DNA of 64,000 bases from Bubalus kerabau. Lineage: Eukaryota; Chordata; Mammalia; Artiodactyla; Bovidae. Positions 20,501-32,154 of the stretch are shown one piece after another. A program made the translations under genes and the position numbers. Each line of letters opens with the position of its first letter. Position 1 is the stretch's first letter. The DNA is taken from contig NC_073624.1 of the NCBI RefSeq assembly GCF_029407905.1, positions 118,358,001 through 118,422,000 on the forward strand, in the 5' to 3' direction. A model generated the notes under the pieces. That model did not search any database, was not told the DNA's origin, and saw nothing but the letters and a program-made list of their open reading frames with translations.

Positions 20501-21089
20501 CAGAGCAAATGCAATTCAATGGAAATCTTATAATCCTTACAGTGAATGGTGAGGATTTGCCTTTATCTGGCTAAGAGTTTGACTGTGTGTAATGTTTTCA
20601 TAGCTACATGTGCTAGAGGCTTCAAATTAATTTAAGTATCTTTGCTTCCATGTCCCCTTTGACTTTGGGTTTCCTTAAAAAACTGCTCCTAGGAGGGATT
20701 CTGAGTCTTGTCTTTCAGCTATTATCCACTGTTACAATGGAGCCCTGTAGGTGTGGTGGAAAGGTACAATAAAGGGATGTATTCTATAATCTTTTGATTA
20801 AATCTCTGTATTTTTGTGAACTTGTGTCTCTGGGTTGTAACCTTCATAAATGTTTCTGCAGTAGTATAGCTTAAAAAAAAAAAAAAAAATCTCCCTTAGA
20901 TGAGATAGGAAATTAGAGGAGGCTGGAGTCTGAATAAATCATGTTCCCAAACTGGGATAAGGATTTGTTAGTTTTTCCTCCTTGGATAATAGACAGTACT
21001 TACAGAGAAAATTCTGAAAGTATCTGATAATAATTTCCCTTCTCTCTTCCATATTAGAGTCACAAGGGATCTTTTTAGTATATCACCTT
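20501..21089. other. Unrecognised stretch with A-run
   Basis: Contains an A-run at about 20873-20889 and moderately complex sequence without a named repeat. It could be a further old L1 or LTR piece that I cannot identify. Confidence 0.45.
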
Positions 21090-22310
21090 AAAGAACTCCT
21101 AGAGGAAAACATAGACAGAATACACTCTTACATAAATCACAGCAACATCTTTTTTGATCCATCTCCCAAAATAATGGAAATATAAAAAAAATTAAAAAAA
21201 TGGGACTTATTTAAAAACTATTGCACAGCAAAGGAAACAATAAATAAAACAAAAAGACAACCCACTGATTGGGAGAAAATATTTGCAAATGATGTGACCG
21301 ATAGGAGATTAGTCTTCAAAATTAACAAACAGCTTAAGATACTTAACAGAATCAAAACAAACAACCCACTCAAAAAAATGGGCAGAAGATCTGAATAGAC
21401 ATTTTTCCAAAGATGACATACAGATAGCCAACAGGCATATGAAAAGATGTTCGGCATTGCTAGTTATTAGAGAAATGTACATCAAAAGTTCAATGAGATA
21501 TCACAGGTCAGAATGGTTATCATCAAAAATCTACAAACAAAAAATGATGGAGAGGGTTTGGAGAGAAGGGAAGCCTCTTACACTGTTGGTGGGAATGTAA
21601 ATTGGTACAGCCACTATGGAGAACTGTATGGAGGTTCCTTAAAAAAACTAAAAATAGAGTACCACATGACCTTGAAATCCCACTGCTGGGCATATATCTG
21701 GAGAAAAACATGATCCAAAAGGACACATGTACCCCAACGTTCACTGCAGCACTGCTTAGAATAGCCAAGACATGGAAACAATCTAAATGCCCATCAACAC
21801 AGGAATGATGTGCAATGGAATACTATTCAGCCATTAAAAAGAATGAAATACTGGCATTTGCAGTAACAGGGATGCACCTAGAGAGTGTCATACTGAGTGA
21901 AATAAGTCAGACAGAGAAGGATAGATATAGTATGATATCCCTTATATGTGGAATCTAAGAAGAAATGAAACAAATGAACCTACTTACAAAACAAAACAAA
22001 ACAAAAGACCCACAGACTTAGGAAATGAATTTACAATTGCCTAGGGATACTTAGGGAGTTTGGGAAGGTCAACTGCACACTGCAATACTCCAAAACGATA
22101 ACCAAAAAGGACCTATTGTATAGCACATGGAACTCTACTCAATGTTATGTGCCAGCCTGGATGGGAAAGAGGTTTGGGGGAGAATGGATACATGTATATG
22201 TATGGCTGAGTCCCTTTGCTGTTCATCTGAAACTATCACAACATTGTTAGTTTCAGCTATACCCCAAAACGAAATGAAAAGTTTGAATTCTGAGAAAAAA
22301 ACAAGCAAAA
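21090..22310 (+). mobile_element. Older L1 fragment: ORF2 C-terminal end and 3' UTR
   Basis: Sense L1 sequence from AAGAACTCCTAGAGGAAAAC through the ORF2 C terminus (GGTTTGGAGAGAAGGGAAGCC, TACACTGTTGGTGGGAATG, CACTATGGAGAACTGTATGG) to a 3' UTR ending in an A-rich tract near 22310. The frame is broken by early stops (for example TAA after ATGGAAATA) and indels. The 3' UTR differs from L1_BT, so this is an earlier artiodactyl L1 lineage. Confidence 0.88.
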
Positions 22311-22390
22311 AGTCATTTTATTTATATTATTAGTCATAGAAATAAAAATTACTATATGCATATCATAGTAATTATGCAACCCAAGACAGG

Positions 22391-25300
22391 TGGGTCATGG
22401 TGGAGAGATCTGACAGAATGTGGTCCACTGGAGAAGGGAATGGCAAACCACCTCAGTATTCTTGCCTTGAGAACCCCAAAAACAGTATGAAAAGGCAAAA
22501 TGATAGGATACTGAAAGGGGAACTCCTCAGGTCAGTAGGTGCCAAATATGCTACTGGAGATCAGTGGAGAAATAACTCCAGAAAGAATGAAAGGATGGAG
22601 CCAAAGCAAAAACAATACCCAGTTGTGGATGTGACTGGTGATAGAAGCAAGGTCCGATGCTGTAAAGAGCAATATTGCATAGGAACCTGGAATGTCAGGT
22701 CCATGAATCAAGGCAAATTGGAAGTGGTCAAACAAGAGATGGCAAGAGTGAATGTCGACATTCCAGGAATCAGCGAACTAAATTGGACTGGAATGGGTGA
22801 ATTTAACTCAGATGACCATTATATCTACTACTGCGGGCAGGAATCCCTTAGAAGAAATGGAGTGGCCATCATGGTCAACAAAAGAGTCCAAAATGCAGTA
22901 CTTGGATGCAATCTCAAAAACGACAGAATGATCTCTGTTCATTTCCAAGGCAAAACATTCAATATCAGAGTAATCCAAGTCTATGCCCCAACCAGTAACA
23001 GTGAAGAAGCTGAAGTTGAACAGTTCTATGAAGACCTACGAGATCTTTTAGAACAAACACTCAAAAAAGATGTCCTTTTCATTATAGGGGACTGGAATGG
23101 AAAAGTAGGAAGTCAAGAAACACCTGGGGTAACAGGCAAATTTGGCCTTGGAATACGGAATGAAGCAGGGCAAAGACTAATAGTGTTTTGCCAAGAAAAT
23201 GCACTGGTCATAGCAAACACCCTCTTCCAACAACACAAGAGAAGACTATACACATGGACATCACCAGATGGTCAACACCGAAATCAGATTGATTATATTC
23301 TTTGCAGCCAAAGATGGAGAAGCTCTATACAGTCAACAAAAAAAAGACCAGGAGCTGACTGTGGCTCAGATCATGAACTCCTTATTGACAAATTCAGACT
23401 TAAATTGAAGAAAGTAGGGAAAACCACTAGATCATTCAGGTATGATCTAAATCAGATCCCTTATGATTATACAGTAGAAGTGAGAAATAGATTTAAGGGC
23501 CTAGATCTGATAGATAGAGTGCCTGATGAACTATGGACTGAGGTTCATGACATTGTACAGGAGACAGGGATCAAGACCATCCCCATGGAAAGGAAATGCA
23601 AAATGGCTGTCTGACGAGGCCTTACAAATAGCTGTGAAAAGAAGAGAAGTGAAAAGCAAAGGAGAAAAGGAAAGATATAAGCATCTGAATGCAGAGTTCC
23701 AAAGAATAGCAAGGAGAGATAAGAAAGCCTTCCTCAGTGATCAATGCAAAGAAATAGAGGAAAACAACAGAATGGGAAAGACTAGAGATCTCTTCAAGAA
23801 AATCTGAGATACCAAGGGAAAATTTCATGCAAAGCTGGGCTCGATAAAGGACAGAAATGGTATGGACCCAAGAGAAGCAGAAGATATTACAAAGAGGTGG
23901 CAAGAATACACAGAAGAACTGTACAAAAAAGATCTTCACGACCTAGATAATCACGATGGTGTGATCACTCACCTAGAGCCAGACATCCTGGAATGTGAAG
24001 TCAAGCTGGCCTTAGAAAGCATCACTACAAACAAAGCTAGTGGAGGTGATGAAATTCCAGTTGAGCTATTTCAAATCCTGAAAGATAATGCTGTGAAAGT
24101 GCTGCACTCAATATGCCAGCAGATTTGGAAAACTCAGCAGTGGCCACAGACTGGAAAAGGTCAGTTTTCATTCCAATCCCAAAGAAAGCCAATGCCAAAG
24201 AATGCTCAAACTACTGCACAATTGCACTCATCTCACACACTAGTAAAGTAATGCTCAAAATTCTCCAAGCCAGGCTTCAGCAATATGTGAACCGTGAACT
24301 TCCTGATGTTCAAGCTCGTTTTAGAAAAGGCAGAGGAACCAGAGATCAAATTGCCAACATCCGCTGGATCATAGAAAAAGCAAGAGAGTTCCAGAAAAAC
24401 ATCTATTTCTGTTTTATTGACTTTGCCAAAGCCTTTGACTGTGTGGATCACAAGAAACTGTGGAAAATTCTGAAAGAGATGGGAATACCAGACCTGCCTC
24501 TTGAGAAATCTGTATGCAGGTCAGGAAGCAACAGTTAGAACTAGACATGGAACAACAGACTGGTTCCAAATAGGAAAGGAGTATGTCAAGGCTGTATATT
24601 GTCACCCTGCTTATTTAACTTCTATGCAGAGTACATCATGAGAAACGATGGACTGGAAGAAACACAAGCTGGAATCAAGATTGCCTGGAGAAATATCAAT
24701 AACCTCAGATATGCAGATGACACCACCCTTATGGCAGAAAGTGAAGAGGAACTAAAAAGCCTCTTGATGAAAGTGAAAGTGGAGAGTGAAAAAGTTGGCT
24801 TAAAGCTCAACATTCAGAAAATGAAGATCATGGCATCCGGTCCCACCACTTCATGGGAAATAGATGGGGAAACAGTGTCAGACTTTATTTTTCTGGGCTC
24901 CAAAATCACTGCAGATGGTGACTGCAGCCATGAAATTAAAAGACGCTTGCTCCTTGGAAGGAAAGTTATGACCAACCTAGATAGCATATTCAAAAGCAGA
25001 GACATTATTTTGCCAACAAAGGTTCATCTAGTCAAGGCTATGGTTTTTCCTGTGGTCATGTATGGATGTGAGAGTTGGACTGTGAAGAAGGCTGAGTGCC
25101 AAAGAATTGATGCTTTTGAACTGTGGTGTTGGAGAAGACTCTTGAGAATCCCTTGGACTGCAAGGAGATCCAACCAGTCCATTCTGAAGGAGATCAGCCC
25201 TGGGATTTCTGTGGAGGGCATGATGCTAAAGCTGAAACTCTAGTACTTTGGTCACCTCATGAGAAGAATTGACTCATTGGAAAAGACTCTGATGCTGGGA

Positions 25301-25485
25301 GGGATTGGGGGCAGGAGGAGAAGGGACGACAGAGGATGAGATGGCTGGATGGCATCACCGACTCGATGGACGTGGGTCTGAGTGAACTCCAGGTGTTGGT
25401 GATGGACAGGGAGGCCTGGCATGCTGTGATTCATGGGATCACAAAGAGTCGGACATGACTGAGCGACTGAACTGAACTGAACATG
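22391..25485 (+). mobile_element. Near full-length BovB (RTE) LINE, inactive
   Basis: Covers the BovB element from GGGTCATGGTGGAGAG near its 5' end to the tail CTGAGCGACTGAACTGAACTGAAC. Endonuclease, reverse transcriptase and C-terminal regions are all present in order, about 3.1 kb, close to full family length. No TSD is convincing. It lies directly after an older L1 3' end. Coding damage is described in the pseudogene entry. Confidence 0.95.
22397..25243 (+). pseudogene. BovB endonuclease-reverse transcriptase ORF, broken
   Basis: The first open part (22397-23614) encodes an APE-type endonuclease with N99, E127 (SELNW), D232/N234 (GDWNG), D299 (QIDYIL) and D325/H326 (SDHELL). Reverse-transcriptase parts follow: KASGGDEIP, FIPIPKK, DFAKAFDCVDH and YADD (24710-24721). 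Compared with family sequence and with other copies in this window, the frame is lost by an 8-base deletion near 23601 (stop at 23612-23614), an AGA-to-TGA stop at 23805-23807, a 1-base loss near 24149, an 8-base deletion near 24494, a 1-base loss near 24576 that restores frame, and a CAG-to-TAG stop at 25241-25243. A 9-base in-frame gap lies near 24875. The element cannot make an intact protein. Confidence 0.93.
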
Positions 25486-25538
25486 GTTAATGCTCTATGT
25501 GAATAATGTCTCCATTGAATGCAATTTTAAGTATGATT

Positions 25539-25681
25539 AAGCTGTCTATGGAGAAGGAAATGGCAACCCACTCCAGTGTTCTTTCTGGAGAATCCCAGGG
25601 ACGGGGGAGCCTGTGGCCTGCCATCTATGGGGTCGCACAGATTCGGACATGACTGAAATGACTTAGCAGCAAGCTGTCTAT
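25539..25681 (+). mobile_element. Bov-A2-type SINE monomer, sense, with perfect 11-bp TSD
   Basis: The insert 25550-25670 (GGAGAAGGAAATGGCAACCC to GACTTAGCAGC) is flanked by AAGCTGTCTAT at 25539-25549 and 25671-25681. Confidence 0.95.
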
Positions 25682-26302
25682 CTCCCTAAAGGCAACAAAT
25701 ATCATGAGGTTTGCATGTACATTTTCAATCTAATTTTTTGATTTTTTTATATAATATATAATATTTGCTTTTTCAGTTTGTGGAAATGTTATCAGAGTTT
25801 ATTATTCATTTATTTTACTAAATATACATTTTTTGAGATTTACCTATATTGAGGGAGGCAATCAGACAGACAGATAGATATATCTCATTCATCCCTATTT
25901 CTGGTTGTAGTTTTAACTCTTATATTTCCAGCCTCTATCTCTTATATTGTGTATTATGGCTCTCACTTTAACAGAATAAATCTAGAATATTTCATGTAAA
26001 CTTTGCATTAACAGGCTTTAATTGGTGAGTTTATTCAGTTTACATGATTCTTTATAATTTTTAAAAAAATCTTTCTTTTTCTGTGTTTTATTTACAATAT
26101 ATTTCATTTTATTTTTCTTGTCCCTTTTTTTATTGAATGGGTATTCTTTAGTTAATTTTATTTTCTCACAAGTTAAGAGCTTATTTATTCTATACTTTCT
26201 AATTAAGAACCTATGATGAAATATTAGTCTGTATTTTATACATGTGTAATTCATCTGTTTATTATAGTAGAAAATTAATTGATCTTTTTAAGTTTATACT
26301 TA
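25682..26302. other. AT-rich stretch, nothing recognised
   Basis: Very AT-rich, with a short GACAGACAGATAGATA run near 25865. No gene or named repeat. Confidence 0.5.
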
Positions 26303-26525
26303 AAGAACTTTGGTGGTGGTGGTTTAGTCACTAAGTTGTGTCCGACTCTTGTGACCCCCATGGACTGTAGCCTGCCAGGCTCCTCTGTCCATGGCAAGGA
26401 TACTGGAGTAGGTTGCTATTTCCTTCTCCAGAGAATCTTCCTGACCCAGGAATTGAACCTGGGTCTCTCAAAATGCAGGCAAATTCTTTACCTACCGAAC
26501 TACAAAGGAAGTCCCCAAGGACTTT
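26303..26525 (-). mobile_element. Bov-tA SINE, antisense, with probable TSD
   Basis: The insert has a GGT-repeat tail at left, a Bov-A body (CCATGGACTGTAGCCTGCCAGG) and a tRNA-like head at right (AACTACAAAGGAAGTCCCC). Flanks AAGAACTTT (26303-26311) and AAGGACTTT (26517-26525) match 8 of 9. Confidence 0.88.
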
Positions 26526-26956
26526 ATTGTTTCAAAAATTCCCTGAAAGTTTTCTTTCATATTTTCATGTGATATTTTTATTCATTTTTTAGCTCTTTTA
26601 GTTTCTAAATGAAAACTAAAATTATGTATAATCATCTGGCTAAAATGATTTATTTATTTATTTATCAATATAATTTGGTTTATAGTGTTTTTCCCAATGT
26701 ACTTTGTTTTCTTGCCAAGTCCTTCATTTTCCTTAATTTCTTAAATTATAGTTTAGTTTGGTATAGAATATTTGATTGACAATATATTTACTATGTTCTT
26801 CAAAGATATTATTCTTTTTTCCTTCAAGTAACCTTTAGGATGATAAATATGTTTAATTTTCATTGGTGTATTTTTGGGGCACTTAGATTTTTAATTTGAT
26901 AGCCTTTCTTTTCTTAAGTTTCTCAAATCTCTTTTATTTATTATATTTTTTGTTTT
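26526..26956. other. AT-rich stretch, nothing recognised
   Basis: No gene or named repeat; includes a short TTTA/ATTT repeat near 26650. Confidence 0.5.
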
Positions 26957-27402
26957 TAAAAATTTTTAAATTTATCCATTTTAATTGAAGGCTAATTACT
27001 TTACAATATTGTATTGTTTTGCCATACATTGACAGGAATCAGCCATGGGTGTACATGTGTTCCCTATCCTGAACCCCCCTCCCACCTCCCTCCCCATCCC
27101 ATCCCTCAGGGTCGTCCCAACACACCAACCCTGAGCTCCCTGTCTCATGCATCGAACCTGGACTGGCAATCTGTTTCACATATGGTAATATACATGTTTC
27201 AATGCTATTCTCTCAAATCATTCTACCCTCGCCTTTTCCCACAGAGTCCAAAAGTCCATTCTTTACATCTGTGTCTCTTTTGCTGTCTCGCATATAGGGT
27301 TGTCATTACCATCTTTCTAAATTCCATATATATGTGTTAGTATACTGTATTGGTGTGTTTCTTTCTGGCTTCACTCTGTATAATAGGCTCCAGTTTCTTT
27401 TA
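26957..27402 (-). mobile_element. L1_BT-related 3' end, antisense, truncated
   Basis: Reads, in reverse, as the L1 3' UTR (CATGCATCGAACCTGGACTGG, TCCCTATCCTGAACC) and the last codons of ORF2 to the AGGCTCCAGTTTC region. Clearly more diverged than the 38.7 kb copy, with a degraded T-rich end at left. Confidence 0.88.
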
Positions 27403-27840
27403 AAAGCTAATCTTAACTTTTATTCTTAGACTTTGAGATTCCACAGTTTCATAGAAATATGCTTAGGATTTATATTTTCAATCTAAGGATTTAGGTATTT
27501 CTTTAATTCTGGGTATTGTTGGCTATCGTCTCATTAAAAATTGCCTCTTTTGCACTCTTCCATTCCATTACTCTTCTAATCCTCTATTCACTACTCTGCT
27601 AATTCAAATAAATCTACATTGGATCTTCTAAATCTATCATGTTGTCTGTCAAACATTAAATCAAATGTATATGGTAATTTGCCTATTGAGGTTTATTATG
27701 ATATAATTTTAATTTTTGTTTTTAAGAATCCATCTGATTTGTTTCTTAAAACCTGCCTTTCTTGTTGTAAAATATTGATCCTCTTCTATATTATCTCATT
27801 TTATCTACTTGAATATTTATAACATAATATATAGTCAATT
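27403..27840. other. Unrecognised stretch
   Basis: No gene or named repeat seen. Confidence 0.5.
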
Positions 27841-28071
27841 AAAGTTTTCTTTCAGTTCAGTTCAGTTCAGTCGCTCAGTTGTGTCCGACTCTTTGCCACC
27901 CCATGAATTGCAGCACACCAGGCCTCCCTGTCCATCACCAACTCCTGGAGTTCACTCAGACTCAGGTCCATCGAGTCAGTGATGCCATCCAGCCATCTCA
28001 TCCTCTGTCGTCCCCTGGTCCTCCTGCCCCCAATCCCTCGCAGCATCAGAGTCTTTTCCAAAGTTTTCTTT
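27841..28071 (-). mobile_element. BovB LINE 3' end, antisense, with perfect 12-bp TSD
   Basis: The insert 27853-28059 (207 bases) starts with tandem CAGTT repeats, the reverse of the BovB tail. Flanks AAAGTTTTCTTT at 27841-27852 and 28060-28071 are identical. A young-looking, heavily 5'-truncated copy. Confidence 0.95.
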
Positions 28072-29702
28072 AAATTGTTCCAATATCTCTAGTTCTTTGA
28101 CTGACAGTTCTCTCACTGTGGATCTATCAGCAGTCAGTCACCTTTCACTGAACTTCATTATAAATTTTATAATTTAATTTTTTGAGTGTCCTCTATGGGA
28201 TAAATCTGGACTCTGAAAAGTACTAGGAATTATAGGGCTGCACCATTGGACCATTTTTCATACTGCTGCCATGTTCTCATATTTCATCAGTTTGGGGCAA
28301 GGTATACTATCCACTTATACACACAGGCTTCTTGTTCTGCAGAGGTAGTGTGAATGTAGCCTCAAAACTCTACCCAGTACGATTTCAGATACTTGCTTTT
28401 TTTTTCTGTTCAGAATCTGGAGCAGTAAACCTAAGTGAGCAGGTAAAAAATGTTATTTAACATACTAAATATCATGATTCTTGGATATGTACATGGTATT
28501 GAGGGATTTTGTTTTTGATTTTCAGCCTTTTGTACACTGTTCAAATCCAAGGTGTAATTCCTTTATACCAGATTTAAATTCTTCCACCATCAATCCTATG
28601 ATTTACTTGCCTTCAACCTCCTTTCAACAATCAAAAACTATTGATTGCTATTCTATTCAGTAGTTAACTATATTTATTTGAACAAAGATGAAGAATCATC
28701 CTTTAGTTAAATCTGACAATTAAATAGAAGTAAAATTCACAAATTTCTGCTATTTTTATATATAAAAATATACTTTTTATGCATTTATTTGAACAACTTT
28801 AGGTGCAAAAAATTAGCTGGAAATCTTCCTATCCACAATGAATATATAAATTTTAGTTATGTATATAATTATGTATATATCATCAATTAATTTTCCGGGG
28901 TATTTTGGCAAAAAAACTTTGATTTCACCATGACATTCACACAGCATACAAATATATGGAAAGGGACAAAATATGAGAACACATATTGAAAACAAAAATG
29001 TATTCATATTTGCTTATGATTTAGTATCTTAGATTTGTTTATAAAGTTAATTAGATGAAATCTTATTTAATAACTAGCTCTTGAATTTATAGACATTTAA
29101 ACAATGAAGACCCAAACCTATTTCCTTCAGGGTCAGCCAGATACAACATCTATCTTTTTCATCAAAAGGAATACTGTCCTTCTCATAGTAGTTACAATAA
29201 GAACAATCCTAATAAATTTGTTACTATCAAGAAACAGAGGAGAAATCAGAGAAATAAGATATTCCTTATAGTTGTCTACCAATTAAGTTTTAGTCAATTT
29301 GCAACACAGGAGTATATATGTTAGGCCATGAGCTCATCCCATTTCCCATTATGCCATAAATAAATAGATTAACAAGTAAATTTACCTAATTTTGCCTGAT
29401 AGTTTTATTGTTAATATATTTCACTTTCAAGAGAGTTTTTTTTTTTTTTTTTTGCATTTTCATGATTTTTAGAAATGACCTTAAGGCATTGGTTTTGAAG
29501 TGAACTACATATCAATTCTCTTTTGAAACAGTTGGTCAATTAGCATGATTTAAAGTCAAGAATAATCATGAGGTATAATTTACAGAGTAAGAATGCAGGA
29601 AAGAAATGATTAATTATATCTAAACCTTTTAAGATTTAGCACTTTAAAAAATGTGTGGTGTTCAAGTATATAAACTTTATAAATTTAAGGCTTTACATCT
29701 CC
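28072..29702. other. Unrecognised AT-rich stretch of about 1.6 kb
   Basis: No gene or named repeat seen. A T-run lies at 29436-29453. Confidence 0.45.
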
Positions 29703-30036
29703 CTTCAGTTCAGTCACTCAGTCGTGTCCAACTCTTTGTGACCCCATGAATCACAGCACGCCAAGCCTCCCTGTCCATCACCAATTCTCAGAGTTCACTC
29801 AAACTCATGTCCTTCGAGTCGGTGATGCCATCCAGCCATCTCATTCTCTGTCGTCCCCTTCTCCTCCTGCCCCCAATCCCTCCCAGCATCAGGGTCTTTT
29901 CCAATGAGTCAACTCTTCGCATGAGGTGGCCAAAGTATTGGAGTTTCAGCTTCAGCCTCAGTCCTTCCAGTGAACACCCAGGACTGATCTCCTTTAAGAT
30001 GGACTGGTTGGATCTCCTTGCAGTCCAAGGAACTTT
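29703..30036 (-). mobile_element. BovB LINE 3' end, antisense (first of an adjacent pair)
   Basis: Runs from TTCAGTTCAGTCACTCAG to CAGTCCAAGGAACTTTC. Minus-strand translation gives the typical BovB C-terminal phrases VPWTARRSNQSILKEISPG and DSLEKTLMLGGIGG, so damage is light. Confidence 0.92.
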
Positions 30037-30045
30037 CAATTAGAT

Positions 30046-30284
30046 ATTCAGTTCATTTCAGTTCAGTCGCTCAGTCGTGTCCGACTCTTTGCGACCCCAT
30101 GAATCGCAGCACGCCAGGCCTCCGTATCCATCACCAACTCCCGGAGTTCACTCAAACTCACATCCATTAGTCGGTGATGCCATCCAGCCATCTCATCCTC
30201 TGTCATCCCCTTCTCCTCCTGCCCCCAATCCCTCCCAGCATCAGAGTCTTTTCCAATGAGTCAACTCTTCGCATGAGGTGGCCA
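30046..30284 (-). mobile_element. BovB LINE 3' end, antisense (second of an adjacent pair)
   Basis: A shorter copy of the same 3' end in the same orientation, about 10 bases after the first. It starts again from the CAGTTCAG tail and stops at ATGAGGTGGCCA. It differs from the first by point changes and a small deletion (CATCCATTAGTCGG), so it is a separate insertion or a diverged duplication. Confidence 0.9.
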
Positions 30285-31356
30285 TTAAGTTGGGGCAAAT
30301 ATTTAAAGGTTGGATTAAAATGTCTAAGTCAATTAATGTAGTCAACAAAATATTTTTTGAGGAACTAGACTGTACAAAGTGTGTGGCATTAATTGGGCAT
30401 ACAAATTTTTGAGACATAATTCCTATTTTAATGAGATGAATTCTACTGGAAAGAAGCTCTTTGAGGAAGTATTAATAAATACTTATTGTGTTTCAGATAA
30501 TAATAAATTAATCACTGGAATAAAATGAAGAAGGATATGAGAAAGCTAATGAGGTGATATGTGAAATGAGATGTGTAGGGGCATATGGACTGAAAAGAGG
30601 TGAAGGAAAGAGAAAGAACTATGTACAATTAAGAAATGAGAAATTAAATAAACAAGAAATGAAACCAAGTGTAGGATAATAAAACATAGTAAAAATCAGC
30701 AATGTGAATCAAGTTTCCTAAACAGTGATTTATTCTCTAAAATTTTAATTTTTATTATATGAGACTTTATTCTAATATGGGATATTACTAGCCAAACCAT
30801 AAAGCATTTTTTACTAATATTTTGAAAGAATTGTCTATTATTTTGTAATGCAATACTGTATTTAACATTGAGAATCTCTGATGTTCTAAAGATTTACAGA
30901 TGTAAAGCTCTTGTCAAGTAGTACCATTTCTTTTGTCTTTTATAAATATTTTAGATCCAAAGTTGTGATTTGGGAGTAGCATACATATCAAAAAGAAGGA
31001 ATTCTTATATAAAAGCAGAAGAAACAAAAAAGTTAAGCAATCTCAACAATCTGACATAGATATGGGTTTTTTGTGAAGTTTTAAATTTTTATCCCCCTTG
31101 AAAAAATAATGTAGTACAATATTCTCAGTTCTCTCCATGGGGATACTTTTTAAACTGAATGAAATATACAATAAAAAGCATCAAATACAAATGTCAAAAA
31201 TTTTTGAAATATAAATATCAAAAAACTCTCAAGACAGTGAGGAAGCAGAGACAAAATCTAAAAGAATATAAGTCCACAGAGAGGTAGCCCAAGAATTCAA
31301 AAATGCTTTCTATGAAGCATAAAAGATTTTGACTTTTTTTTTTTAATGTATCAGTT
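30285..31356. other. Unrecognised AT-rich stretch
   Basis: No gene or named repeat seen. Confidence 0.45.
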
Positions 31357-32154
31357 AGTCAGTCAGTCAGTTCAGTCACTCAGTTGTGTCCAACTCTTTG
31401 TGACCCCATGGACTGCAGCATGCCAGACCTCCGTGTCTATCACCAACTCCTGGAGTTTACTCAAACTCATGTCCATTGAGTTGGTGATGCTATCCAACCA
31501 TCTCATCCTTTGTCATCCCCTTCTCCTCTCACCTTGAATCCTTCCCAGTATCAGAATCTTTTCAAATGAGTCAGTTCTTCACATCAGGTGGCAAAAATAT
31601 TGGAGTTTCAGCTACAGCATCAGTCCTGCCAATGAATATTCAGGACTGATTTCCTCTAGGATGGACTGGTTGGAGCTCCTTGCAGTCCAAGGGACTCTCA
31701 AGAGTCTTCTCCAACACCACAGTTCTAAAGCATAAATTCTTCCGTGCTCAGCTTTCTTCACAGTCCAACTCTCACATCCATACATGACCACAGGAAAAAC
31801 CATAACCTTGACTAGATGGACCTTTGTTGGCAAAGTAATGTCTCTGCTTTTGAATATGCTGTCTAGGTTGGTCATAACTTTCCTTCCAAGGAGTAAGCAT
31901 CTTTTAATTTCATGGCTGCAATCACCATCTGCAGTGATTTTGGAGCCCCCAAAAATTAAGTCTGATACTGTTTACACTGTTTCCCTGTCTATTTCCCATG
32001 AAGTGGTGGGACCGGATGCCATGATCTTCGTTTTCTGAATGTTGAGCTTTAAGCCAACTTTTTCACTCTCTTCCTTCACTTTCATCAAGAGGCTTTTTAG
32101 TTCCTCTTCACTTTCTGCCATAAGGGTGATGTCGTCTGCATATCTGAGGTTATT
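31357..32154 (-). mobile_element. BovB LINE, 5'-truncated, antisense
   Basis: About 800 bases from the tail (GTCAGTCAGTCAGTTCAG) to the region encoding NNLRYADD on the minus strand. C-terminal parts such as VFPVVMYGCESWTVKKAEH remain open, with scattered stops. TSDs not found. Confidence 0.92.

Noticed and set aside
22391..25485. Host gene with endonuclease/reverse-transcriptase exons
   Set aside because: Continuous BovB retrotransposon sequence without introns, multiple frame breaks and many relatives in the same window.
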